Source: Alphaproteobacteria bacterium (GTDB lineage Bacteria; Pseudomonadota; Alphaproteobacteria; Puniceispirillales; Puniceispirillaceae). From it: DNA of 38,134 nt. The position numbers and the translations under genes were made by a program. Shown here piece after piece: positions 1 through 7,723 of this stretch. The stretch covers positions 1 to 38,134 of the forward strand of contig JADHOL010000017.1 of NCBI GenBank assembly GCA_016779005.1, read 5' to 3'. Under the pieces are notes generated by a model, which worked only from the letters and a program-made list of their open reading frames with translations, was not told the origin of the DNA and ran no database searches. Numbering within the stretch: position 1 is the stretch's first letter; each line of letters opens with the position of its first letter.

Positions 1-17
1 GTTAATAAATTGTTTAC

Positions 18-29
18 TAAGGCGCCTTA
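18..29. promoter_or_regulatory. 12-bp perfect palindrome upstream of aapJ
   Basis: TAAGGCGCCTTA reads the same on both strands with no loop, so it is more like a protein-binding site than an RNA hairpin. It lies about 190 bases upstream of the aapJ start. No binding protein can be named. The rest of 1-206 holds no gene I can support and no strong promoter. Confidence 0.25.
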
Positions 30-206
30 TTATTTAGGGTTAATCATAGGGATAGGAAGTCGACTATTTGAAATATCTGTATTACGCAGGATTTGATTAA
101 GTTTAGTGCACAAAGAATTGGCAAAGTTTAATTTTGTTGTGTTTGGCAAATAATGTTATTACATAAACGTTCATTCGGGTTTTTAATAACTCGAAGAAAT
201 ATAAAC

Positions 207-211
207 AGGAG
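207..211 (+). promoter_or_regulatory. Ribosome binding site that fixes the aapJ start
   Basis: AGGAG lies seven bases before the ATG at 219. The open frame extends upstream to an ATG at 153, but that start has no comparable site and would put 22 extra residues before a clean signal peptide. The start at 219 is therefore preferred. Confidence 0.8.
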
Positions 212-218
212 AAAAAAT

Positions 219-1238
219 ATGAAAAAAATTACTTCGCTTGTAACAGGCGTAGCTTTTGCTGGGATTGCTTTTGCAAACGCAGCATACGCAACCACATTGG
301 AAGATGTTCAATCACGCGGCGAACTTCGCTGCGGGGTGGATGGCGGTGTTGCTGGTTTCTCAGCACCTAACGATGCTGGAAAGATGGTTGGCATTGATGC
401 ATCTGTATGTGATGCAGTAGCGGCAGCTGTTTTAGGAGATGCCTCTAAAGTAACTTATATTCCGTTAACAGCGGCAGAGCGTTTCACAGCACTTACAGCT
501 GGTGAAATTGATATGTTGTCACGAAACACAACACACACATTGACCAGAGATGCAACGCTGGGTGTAAACTTTACCTATTATAATTTCATCGATGGCCAAG
601 GTTTCATGGTAGCAAAAGACGCAGATCTATCTTCTGTTAAAGATTTAGATGGTGCTAGCATCTGTGTGCAAACAGGCACAACAACAGAGCTAAACATGGC
701 TGACTTTTTCCGTAATGAGGGCATGGATTACACACCTGTTGGATATTCAACTTCCCCGCAAACAAGAGAAGGTTTAGAAGGCGGTGCATGTGACGCGCTT
801 AGTTCAGACGCATCACAGCTAGCAGCTATCCGTTCTGAGACAGCAAATCCAAATGCATGGACAATGTTGCCTGAGATCATCTCGAAAGAGCCACTTGGCC
901 CTGTTGTTCGTCAAGGTGATGATCAGTGGATGGATATCGTAGCATGGACATTATATGCACTTATCAACGCAGAAGAGCTTGGTATTACTTCTGCTAACGT
1001 GGATGCAATGAAGGCAGACTCACCAAACCCAAGTGTTGGCAGAATTGTCGGAAGCGAAGGCGAAACTGGCGCAAGCTTAGGTCTTTCTGAAGATTGGGCA
1101 TATAATGCCATTAAACAAGTTGGTAATTATGGCGAGATTTACGAGCGAACTGTAGAGCCTCTTGGCATTCCAAGAGCCGGTTCTGTAAATGATTTGTGGA
1201 CACGCGGCGGTGTTTTATACGCCCCACCAATCCGATAA
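219..1238 (+). CDS. aapJ: General L-amino acid ABC transporter, periplasmic binding protein AapJ
   Basis: Periplasmic substrate-binding protein of the polar amino acid family. It captures a broad range of L-amino acids and delivers them to the AapQM permease. From the ATG at 219 the protein has 339 residues. It opens with a signal peptide of about 24 residues (MKK start, hydrophobic core, ANAAYA cleavage region). The mature protein starts with the AapJ-like stretch around QSRGELRCGVDGG, then GFSAPND, GIDASVCDA and AAERFTALTAGEIDML, typical of this subfamily. It is first in a four-gene operon with aapQ, aapM and aapP, and a strong hairpin lies just after its stop. Identification rests on sequence pattern and on the complete operon; the actual substrate range is inferred from the family. 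Confidence 0.93.
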   Translation: MKKITSLVTGVAFAGIAFANAAYATTLEDVQSRGELRCGVDGGVAGFSAPNDAGKMVGIDASVCDAVAAAVLGDASKVTYIPLTAAERFTALTAGEIDMLSRNTTHTLTRDATLGVNFTYYNFIDGQGFMVAKDADLSSVKDLDGASICVQTGTTTELNMADFFRNEGMDYTPVGYSTSPQTREGLEGGACDALSSDASQLAAIRSETANPNAWTMLPEIISKEPLGPVVRQGDDQWMDIVAWTLYALINAEELGITSANVDAMKADSPNPSVGRIVGSEGETGASLGLSEDWAYNAIKQVGNYGEIYERTVEPLGIPRAGSVNDLWTRGGVLYAPPIR

Positions 1239-1253
1239 ATATTTTATAGTTTT

Positions 1254-1276
1254 GGTCAGAGGGATACCCTCTGACC
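1254..1276 (+). terminator. Intercistronic hairpin between aapJ and aapQ
   Basis: A perfect 10-bp stem, GGTCAGAGGG paired with CCCTCTGACC, closes on a three-base ATA loop. It starts 15 bases after the aapJ stop and ends 20 bases before the aapQ GTG start. There is no run of T after it, so a partial terminator or a 3' end stabiliser for the aapJ message is more likely than full termination. Such elements are known to let binding-protein genes be expressed above their permease genes. Confidence 0.75.
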
Positions 1277-1296
1277 ATTCTTCAAATAGGTGAATC

Positions 1297-2475
1297 GTGA
1301 AATCTACTACGATACCATTACACCGTAATCCAAAATTGCGCTCGTTTGTGCTTCAGGCATCGCTGCTTCTTTTAGTCACTTATGCTTTATTTTCTGTATA
1401 TCAAACAACCGTTAGCAATTTAGAAGATCGAGGTATTAAGACAAGCATAGGTTTTTTTGATGAGGTGGCGCCTTTCAAGGTAGGATATAGCCCCTTCTTG
1501 GAATTTAAACTTGGCGAGACCACCTATATCGAGGTGTTTTTTATAGGCGTATTAAATACGCTATTAGTTGCTGTTTTAGGCATTTTAGCAGCAACTTTCT
1601 TAGGCTTTTTTATAGGCGTTATGAGAACCTCACAAAATTGGCTGGCATCGAAATGCGCCTTATTTTATGTTGAGACGTTCCGAAACATGCCTCTTCTTCT
1701 TCAGATTATGTTCTGGAATTTTGCCATTTTTCTTGCGTTTTTACCGCCCCCCAAACAATCGATTGAAATGGGACTTCTGTTCCTTAATAGCAGAGGATTA
1801 CACACCCCTATACCGGTAATTGAAAATCATCTTTTATCAACCATTTGGTTTGGAATTATTTTTGCTTCATTTATAGGCGCTTTTGTTTTTGCAAAATGGT
1901 CTAAAAAACGGTTTGAGAGTACAGGCAAGTCCCTTCCAGTATTCTTGATTTCGATAAGTTCCATAATCGCCGTCAGTTATATCTCGTTTGTAATACTTGG
2001 AAGTCCTCTGGGGATTGATATTCCAGTTTTGGGTAAATTTAACTTTAAAGGTGGCGGTCAACTTCCGCTTCCCCTTTTCTCATTATGGTTTGCGCTTACA
2101 ATTTACACATCTGCATTTATTGCAGAGAATGTGCGCGCTGGTATCTCTTCTATATCAAAAGGACAAGTCGAGGCAGCACGCTCGATAGGATTAACCCGTG
2201 CACAAATGGTTAGGATGATAATTCTGCCGCAAGCATTAAGAGTGGTTATACCGCCAACGATAAGCCAGTATTTAAATCTTACCAAAAATTCGTCATTGGC
2301 TATCGCTGTTGGATTTGAAGAGGTTGTTGCTGTTTGGGCTAATATTTCGCTTAATCAGACAGGTCAGGCATTGATAATTATCGCTATGACAATTGTATTT
2401 TATGAATGCTGTAGCCTGTTTACATCCTTCATATTAAATATTTACAACAAACGTGTACAGATTACAGAGCGGTAA
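1297..2475 (+). CDS. aapQ: General L-amino acid ABC transporter, permease AapQ
   Basis: Inner-membrane permease that pairs with AapM to form the translocation channel. It has 392 residues, about the length usual for AapQ and longer than ordinary histidine/glutamine-type permeases because of an N-terminal extension. Multiple hydrophobic segments are visible. The inner-membrane permease domain ends with the EAA-type loop at about residues 290-318 (EAARSIGLTRAQMVRMIILPQALR), which contacts the ATPase. The start is GTG, with AGGTGA just upstream at 1288-1293. The aapM ATG follows the stop after three bases, so translation is probably coupled. Confidence 0.92.
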   Translation: MKSTTIPLHRNPKLRSFVLQASLLLLVTYALFSVYQTTVSNLEDRGIKTSIGFFDEVAPFKVGYSPFLEFKLGETTYIEVFFIGVLNTLLVAVLGILAATFLGFFIGVMRTSQNWLASKCALFYVETFRNMPLLLQIMFWNFAIFLAFLPPPKQSIEMGLLFLNSRGLHTPIPVIENHLLSTIWFGIIFASFIGAFVFAKWSKKRFESTGKSLPVFLISISSIIAVSYISFVILGSPLGIDIPVLGKFNFKGGGQLPLPLFSLWFALTIYTSAFIAENVRAGISSISKGQVEAARSIGLTRAQMVRMIILPQALRVVIPPTISQYLNLTKNSSLAIAVGFEEVVAVWANISLNQTGQALIIIAMTIVFYECCSLFTSFILNIYNKRVQITER

Positions 2476-2478
2476 ATA

Positions 2479-3606
2479 ATGGCTGATAGTACATTAAAAT
2501 TCAAAAAATTACCTGACAGAGACCCCCCGGAAAACACCATTGGTTGGATTGCGTGGATACGAGATAACTTATTTAGCTCCGCTACAAATACGCTAACCAC
2601 TCTTATATTTGTATATTTATTTTATCTTTATATTCCGCCCTTTATTGAATGGGCTATTATAAATGCGAATATATCAGGAACAGACCGTTCTGTTTGTGAT
2701 GCCAATAAAAGCGGTGCCTGCTGGACCTTTATTAAGGTAAGATTAGAGCAGTTATTATTCGGGTTATATTTTGCATCTAACCCTGAGCAAACATGGCGCC
2801 CAATTGTTGCGTTTTCTGTTTTTGGAATGCTTATATTTCCGTTAGTCATTGATAAAACACCGCACAAAAAATGGCTTCTTCTCGCCCTGCTCACACTCTA
2901 TCCTGTATTATTTATTTGTGTTGTTTATGGCGGCGTTTTTGGCATTCCTGTCTCTGATACAGGTCAATGGGGCGGTCTTTTATTAACGTTTGCACTTTCG
3001 TTCGTCGGTATTATCGTGGCTCTGCCTCTTGGTATATTGCTGGCACTCGGAAGGCGCTCTGAAATGCCCATCGTAAAAATGATGAGTGTTACCTATATCG
3101 AGTTTTGGAGAGGCACGCCTCTTATTACGATATTATTTATGGCATCTGTCATGCTTCCATTGTTTTTTCCGTCAGGTGTTGATTTTGATAAAGTCGTAAG
3201 AGCGATGATTGGAATAACCTTGTTTCAATCTGCCTATACTGCCGAAGCTGTTCGGGGCGGATTACAAGCCATAGATAAAGGGCAAAATGAAGCATCTATG
3301 GCGCTTGGAATGGGTTATTGGCGTCGGACTATTCTTATAATATTACCTCAGGCACTTAAAATTTCAATTCCCTCTATTGTGAATACGTTTATCGCGCTTT
3401 TCAAAGATACCTCATTGGTGTCTATTATTGGATTACTAGACCTTCTGAAAATGGCTCAAAACTCCTCTCGCTCACTTGACTGGAATGGCTATGATATAGA
3501 AGGATATTTATTTGCTGGCTTTGTGTTTTGGATTTTCTGTTTTGGAATGTCCAGCTATAGCCAAAAACTGGAACGAAAACTTGATACTGATAGGAGAGCT
3601 GAATGA
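2479..3606 (+). CDS. aapM: General L-amino acid ABC transporter, permease AapM
   Basis: Second inner-membrane permease of the Aap system, 375 residues. The C-terminal half has the binding-protein-dependent transport fold, with the EAA loop near residues 269-298 ([14 protein letters not shown], then ILPQALK). The N-terminal half carries extra membrane segments and an outward loop with two cysteines ([10 protein letters not shown]), as is usual for AapM. The last four bases overlap the aapP start (ATGA). No strong ribosome binding site precedes it, which fits coupling from aapQ. Confidence 0.92.
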   Translation: MADSTLKFKKLPDRDPPENTIGWIAWIRDNLFSSATNTLTTLIFVYLFYLYIPPFIEWAIINANISGTDRSVCDANKSGACWTFIKVRLEQLLFGLYFASNPEQTWRPIVAFSVFGMLIFPLVIDKTPHKKWLLLALLTLYPVLFICVVYGGVFGIPVSDTGQWGGLLLTFALSFVGIIVALPLGILLALGRRSEMPIVKMMSVTYIEFWRGTPLITILFMASVMLPLFFPSGVDFDKVVRAMIGITLFQSAYTAEAVRGGLQAIDKGQNEASMALGMGYWRRTILIILPQALKISIPSIVNTFIALFKDTSLVSIIGLLDLLKMAQNSSRSLDWNGYDIEGYLFAGFVFWIFCFGMSSYSQKLERKLDTDRRAE

Positions 3607-4382
3607 CGAGTAGCGCCGCGTCTAAGACACCGACAAAGACTGAACCCTCCCCAATCATTACTATTAACAAACTCAATAAATGGTACGGTAAGTTTCATGT
3701 TCTAAAAGATATTGATCTTAATGTTAATAAGACTGAGAAAATTGTGATATGTGGCCCATCTGGCTCTGGCAAATCTACGCTCATTAGATGTATAAATAGA
3801 TTAGAAGTGCATCAAGAAGGCAGCATCATTGTTGATGGAACAGAATTAACAGACGATGTGAAACAAATAAACGAGATTAGAAGCGATGTTGGAATGGTTT
3901 TTCAGCATTTCAATTTGTTTCCGCATTTAACTGTATTAGAAAATTGCACACTAGCGCCTATTTGGGTTCGTAAAAAATCTAAAGTCGAAGCAGATGAGTT
4001 AGGGATGGAATTATTAACTAAGGTTAGAATTCCTGACCAAGCGCATAAATATCCAGGCCAATTATCAGGCGGTCAGCAGCAGCGTGTAGCAATAGCGCGG
4101 GCCTTATGTATGCAGCCAAGGGTGATGCTATTTGATGAGCCAACATCTGCACTTGATCCTGAAATGATAAAAGAGGTGCTAGAGACTATGATTGAATTAG
4201 CTGAGTCTGGCATGACAATGCTTGTGGTTACCCACGAAATGGGATTCGCAAATAAAGTTGCAGACCGTGTGATATTTATGGATGAGGGTCAAATTGTAGA
4301 GCAGAACGACCCCGAAAACTTTTTTAACAATCCTAAGTCAGAAAGAACAAAGTTATTTTTGAGTCAGATCTTAAACCATTAG
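3603..4382 (+). CDS. aapP: General L-amino acid ABC transporter, ATPase AapP
   Basis: Cytoplasmic ATPase that powers AapQM, 259 residues. Motifs in order are Walker [10 protein letters not shown] (51-59), the Q-loop in [13 protein letters not shown], the signature LSGGQQQR (about 153-160), Walker B VMLFDEP (about 173-179), D-loop SALDPE and the switch histidine in VVTHEMGF. All catalytic residues are present. AGGAG precedes the ATG, which overlaps the aapM stop. It is the last gene of the operon; I see no convincing intrinsic terminator after it. Confidence 0.94.
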   Translation: MTSSAASKTPTKTEPSPIITINKLNKWYGKFHVLKDIDLNVNKTEKIVICGPSGSGKSTLIRCINRLEVHQEGSIIVDGTELTDDVKQINEIRSDVGMVFQHFNLFPHLTVLENCTLAPIWVRKKSKVEADELGMELLTKVRIPDQAHKYPGQLSGGQQQRVAIARALCMQPRVMLFDEPTSALDPEMIKEVLETMIELAESGMTMLVVTHEMGFANKVADRVIFMDEGQIVEQNDPENFFNNPKSERTKLFLSQILNH

Positions 4383-4442
4383 ACCTAAAGTATTCCGATA
4401 AATCAAAAATATTATTTTTCGTTATCTAAATTAATTTGTAAT

Positions 4443-4470
4443 TTGACGTGAATTTTACAAACCGTAAAAT
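4443..4470 (+). promoter_or_regulatory. Predicted proX promoter with overlapping palindrome
   Basis: TTGACG (4443-4448) is followed after 16 bases by TAAAAT (4465-4470), one and one mismatch from the sigma-70 consensus boxes. An inverted repeat, ATTTTAC-N5-GTAAAAT (4452-4470), fills the spacer and covers the -10 box. That is a typical position for a repressor operator. Transcription from here would give a leader of about 165 bases before proX. The operator reading is inference. Confidence 0.5.
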
Positions 4471-4517
4471 AATTAGCTGATATATTGGCTTTTTTTTATT
4501 TTCTTGCTGAAAATCAC

Positions 4518-4534
4518 AATATTTTAAAAATATT
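4518..4534. promoter_or_regulatory. AT-rich palindrome in the proX leader
   Basis: AATATTTT-A-AAAATATT is a perfect inverted repeat with a single central base. It lies in the 260-base gap between aapP and proX, about 50 bases downstream of the predicted promoter. In DNA this AT-rich it may be chance. The rest of the gap holds no open frame and no riboswitch I recognise. Confidence 0.25.
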
Positions 4535-4642
4535 CCGAGGTTTTTTGCTCTTTCTAAAGAAAAAACAACTTACACTGTTGCCAAGCAATTGGCTATCTTG
4601 TTAGGTTTAAGGTATTAACTGTAAAAGTTCTAGGAGGAACAA

Positions 4643-5650
4643 ATGTATAAAATTTTAACGGGCGCTTTTGTGTCGATTGCGAGCATGTTTATTGCTGGCT
4701 CCGCACTTGCAGGCGGCCATGATACTTGTGGTGATATTACTATAGCAGAGATGGATTGGGCTTCAGCGGAGCTTATAGCCAACATTGATAAAATTATTTT
4801 AGAAGAAGGTTACGGTTGCTCAGTTGAACTTGTTCCGGGCGCCACTATGACCACATTCGCTTCAATGGATACAAAAGGGATGCCGGATATTGCTCCTGAA
4901 CTTTGGGCGAACGCAGTTCAAATACCACTAGCGAAAGCTGAAGAAGAAGGTCGTCTATTCATGTTGAATGGCGCACCAATAACTGGCGCTGGTGAAGGAT
5001 GGATGATAAGTACTAAAGTTATGCAGGAAAATGGGTTAACAACCTTAGCCGAAGTTTTAGAACGACCTGACCTTTTTCCACATCCGGAAGATCCTTCAAA
5101 GGGCGGCATTGTAACTTGCCCATCAGGTTGGGGATGTCAAATTGCTACAAATCAATTATTTAAAGCTTTCGATATGGAAGCTAAAGGATGGATGTTAATT
5201 GACTCTGGTTCTTCAGCAGGATTAAACGGTTCCATCGAAAAAGCTATTACTCGCAATGAGCCGTGGTTTGGATATTATTGGGGTCCAACAGTGCTAGCGG
5301 CTCAAGGTGGCTTATCTCTCTTAGACATGGGACCTTATGCAGGAGATGAAAACTGGGATAACTGTCTAATGGATCCAGAATGTCAAGACCCTCAACCTTC
5401 AGGCTGGGTTGTGTCAGAAGTAACGTCAGTAGTGGCATCAAACTTCATTGAAAACGGACCGAGCGTTGGAAAAAGCTATATTGAAAAGAGAAAATTTCCT
5501 TCTGATGTAATGATGTCCATGCTTGTCTGGATGAATGAAAATCAGGCTAGTGGTGAAGATACTGCTTATGAATTTTTATCCACATACCCAGAAGTTTGGG
5601 AAAATTGGGTAACAGTTCAGGGTGCTAATTTAATTAAAAAAGCGCTTTAG
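4643..5650 (+). CDS. proX: Glycine betaine/proline-type ABC transporter, binding protein ProX
   Basis: Periplasmic binding protein of the OpuAC/ProX family for quaternary-amine osmoprotectants, 335 residues. The signal peptide covers about 23 residues, ending GSALA. Family features include the DITIAEMDWASAELIA start of the mature fold, the PDIAPELW segment, and CPSGWGC, matching the disulfide-forming CNPGWGC of E. coli ProX. Four further cysteines (DTCGD, YGCSVE, DNCLMDPEC) suggest additional disulfides. A perfect AGGAGG lies six bases before the ATG. It leads the proXWV operon and is followed by a hairpin. Glycine betaine, proline betaine or a related compound is likely; the exact substrate cannot be read here. 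Confidence 0.88.
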   Translation: MYKILTGAFVSIASMFIAGSALAGGHDTCGDITIAEMDWASAELIANIDKIILEEGYGCSVELVPGATMTTFASMDTKGMPDIAPELWANAVQIPLAKAEEEGRLFMLNGAPITGAGEGWMISTKVMQENGLTTLAEVLERPDLFPHPEDPSKGGIVTCPSGWGCQIATNQLFKAFDMEAKGWMLIDSGSSAGLNGSIEKAITRNEPWFGYYWGPTVLAAQGGLSLLDMGPYAGDENWDNCLMDPECQDPQPSGWVVSEVTSVVASNFIENGPSVGKSYIEKRKFPSDVMMSMLVWMNENQASGEDTAYEFLSTYPEVWENWVTVQGANLIKKAL

Positions 5651-5668
5651 ATTTTTTGATTAAATAAG

Positions 5669-5692
5669 AATGGGCCATAGTTTTGGCCCATT
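5669..5692 (+). terminator. Intercistronic hairpin between proX and proW
   Basis: A nine-pair perfect stem, AATGGGCCA with TGGCCCATT, closes on a six-base loop (TAGTTT) and is followed by TTTCTTTT. It starts 18 bases after the proX stop. The interrupted T tract makes it a plausible leaky terminator or mRNA 3' end stabiliser, favouring the binding protein over the permease. The proW ribosome binding site comes directly after it. Confidence 0.7.
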
Positions 5693-5710
5693 TCTTTTGG
5701 GGAGGGCAAA

Positions 5711-6601
5711 TTGAGTATTTTAACGGAATTTCCCAAAATGGGCAGAACCGACTTAAGAGACTTCAAGAAAGCTATTGATGAAAGTTTTAGAGATTTTACT
5801 CGGAACTATGGAGAAGCTATTGAGAATTTTTTTGATCCGCTGCTTTATTTCCTCATATGGCTAGAAAAGTTATTTTTGAATTCGCCTTGGCCAATTGTAA
5901 TGGCATCAATCGCATTGTTGGTATATTTTGGCTCTAAAAGCATAAAGCTTACAATTGGTGCTCTTTTTGCGTTTTTGTTGATCGGTTATCTCGATATGTG
6001 GGAAGATACAATGGCAACATTAGCAATCATTTCGGTTGCTACCATTGTTTGTATTAGCGTTGGCATACCAATCGGAATATTGATGGCTCGCTCTAACAGA
6101 ACCCAGACTGTGGTAACCCCTATTCTTGATATTATGCAAACAATACCGAGTTTTGTGTATCTTATACCTGTCGTGATGTTACTTGGTATTGGAAAGGTAC
6201 CTGGATTATTAGCCGTATGCATTTATGCCATTCCGCCTATTGTACGTCTTACCAACCTTGGGATTAGACTGGTTGACAAAGATGTTATGGAGGCATCAGA
6301 AGCGTTTGGTGCCAGCTACAAACAAAAATTATTAGATGTGCAAATACCACTCGCGCTTCCTAATATATTTGCAGGCGTAAACCAAACCATAATGATGGCT
6401 TTGTCGATGGTTGTTATTGCTTCAATGATTGGAGTGAAGGGCTTAGGTGTGCCTGTTCTAAGAGCAATATCAAATCAATATTTGGCTTTGGGCGTCATGA
6501 ATGGCTTGGCAATTGTCGTATTAGCAATTTTATTTGATAGAGTATCTCAATCCTTCGGCAAAAGATTGCAAGCTCATAGAGAAAGTGGTCATAATGTCTG
6601 A
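5711..6601 (+). CDS. proW: Glycine betaine/proline-type ABC transporter, permease ProW
   Basis: Inner-membrane permease of the osmoprotectant importer, 296 residues. An N-terminal part without clear membrane segments (about residues 1-50) is followed by several hydrophobic helices. The family landmark PSFVYLIPVVMLLGIGKVPG is present, as is the ATPase-contacting loop near residue 193 (EASEAFGASYKQKLLDVQIP). The start is TTG, supported by GGAGGG at 5701-5706. The last eight bases overlap proV. Confidence 0.9.
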   Translation: MSILTEFPKMGRTDLRDFKKAIDESFRDFTRNYGEAIENFFDPLLYFLIWLEKLFLNSPWPIVMASIALLVYFGSKSIKLTIGALFAFLLIGYLDMWEDTMATLAIISVATIVCISVGIPIGILMARSNRTQTVVTPILDIMQTIPSFVYLIPVVMLLGIGKVPGLLAVCIYAIPPIVRLTNLGIRLVDKDVMEASEAFGASYKQKLLDVQIPLALPNIFAGVNQTIMMALSMVVIASMIGVKGLGVPVLRAISNQYLALGVMNGLAIVVLAILFDRVSQSFGKRLQAHRESGHNV

Positions 6602-7640
6602 TATAAAGGTATCTATTAATAGTCTATATAAAATATTTGGTAGCGATGCCGCCTCAATGATTGGTTTGGTTAAAGAGGGGATGTCAAAGTCGGATTTGCT
6701 AGAGCAGCATGGCCATGTACTTGGATTAGACAATGTGAATATAGATGTAAAAAAACAACAAATTCAAGTCATAATGGGTCTCTCTGGGTCTGGTAAATCA
6801 ACCTTAATCAGACATATTAATCGTCTGATTGAGCCTACATCTGGCTCTATTATTGTAGATGGTGACGATATTTTATCAATGTCTCCAGCCGAGTTGCGTG
6901 ATTTCAGGCGTAGCAAAGCTAGCATGGTTTTCCAGAAATTTGGATTACTACCGCATCGCAAGGTAATTGATAATGTTGCCTATGGGCTTAGTATCCAGGG
7001 TATAAATAAAGAAGAAGCATTAGCCAGGTCTAATAAGTGGATTGAGAGTGTTGGTTTAACTGGTTTTGAAAATCATTATCCATCTCAGCTTTCTGGAGGA
7101 ATGCAGCAGCGCGTTGGATTAGCGCGTGCTCTTGCAACAGACGCAGATATACTTCTTATGGATGAGGCATTTTCAGCACTTGACCCTCTAATCCGGTCTG
7201 ATATGCAAGATGTATTATTATCCCTTCAGGAACAGCTTCATAAAACGATAATATTTATTACGCATGACCTCGATGAGGCGCTAAAGCTTGGTGACGATAT
7301 TGCTATTTTAAGAGATGGCGCGGTTATCCAGTCTGGAACGGCTGAGAAAATAATACTCCATCCAGCCGATGATTATGTAACTGATTTTATCAAAGACATT
7401 AATAAGGCTCGTGTTCTTAAGGTAAGCTCTGTTATGGCAAAAGACGCGGCCATAAAAGGGCCTGAAATTCAGGATAATGTAATTATCGAGGATGCCTTGC
7501 AAACTGTTTCGCAATCAGGCTCAAACGGGGCAATCATCGTTAAGAACGGAAAAAAAGTTGGAACCGTTTCCTTAACTGATATGATAATGGCAATTGCTCG
7601 CTCTACAAAGAATACGGATAGCGATACTGTTTACAGGTAA
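6594..7640 (+). CDS. proV: Glycine betaine/proline-type ABC transporter, ATPase ProV
   Basis: ATPase subunit of the osmoprotectant importer, 348 residues from the ATG at 6594. An in-frame ATG 60 bases upstream lies deep inside proW and is rejected. The N-terminal GLVKEGMSKSDLLEQHG segment before the nucleotide-binding fold is typical of ProV. Motifs are Walker A GLSGSGKST (62-70), signature LSGGMQQR, Walker B ILLMDEAFSALD and switch histidine FITHDLDEA. The C-terminus (about 279-348) looks like a CBS domain, which in this family senses ionic strength or ligands. The shortness of this tail suggests a single CBS repeat. Confidence 0.92.
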   Translation: MSDIKVSINSLYKIFGSDAASMIGLVKEGMSKSDLLEQHGHVLGLDNVNIDVKKQQIQVIMGLSGSGKSTLIRHINRLIEPTSGSIIVDGDDILSMSPAELRDFRRSKASMVFQKFGLLPHRKVIDNVAYGLSIQGINKEEALARSNKWIESVGLTGFENHYPSQLSGGMQQRVGLARALATDADILLMDEAFSALDPLIRSDMQDVLLSLQEQLHKTIIFITHDLDEALKLGDDIAILRDGAVIQSGTAEKIILHPADDYVTDFIKDINKARVLKVSSVMAKDAAIKGPEIQDNVIIEDALQTVSQSGSNGAIIVKNGKKVGTVSLTDMIMAIARSTKNTDSDTVYR

Positions 7641-7723
7641 TTTTTGTTTTATATTCAGGCTTAACAAATATTGTTTAAATTCAAATTATTGGTTCTTACA
7701 CCTCATCTAAGGATACAATATTA

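Noticed and set aside
106-150. Possible nitrogen-type control upstream of aapJ: GTGCAC at 106-111 and TTGGCAAA at 118-125 and 143-150
   Set aside because: Neither TTGGCA copy has GC at the required spacing for a sigma-54 promoter, and a single GTGCAC does not make the two-half NtrC site.
153-218. Longer aapJ start at the ATG at 153
   Set aside because: It lacks a ribosome binding site and would bury the signal peptide; the ATG at 219 has AGGAG at ideal distance.
4471-4500. Intrinsic terminator after aapP ending in the T run near 4490-4498
   Set aside because: Only a three- or four-pair stem can be drawn before the T run.
4383-4642. Riboswitch in the aapP-proX gap
   Set aside because: I recognise no conserved riboswitch core; the region is mostly low-complexity AT.
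6534-6593. Upstream in-frame ATG for proV
   Set aside because: It lies 68 bases inside proW and the added residues do not resemble ProV; ATG at 6594 fits the family.
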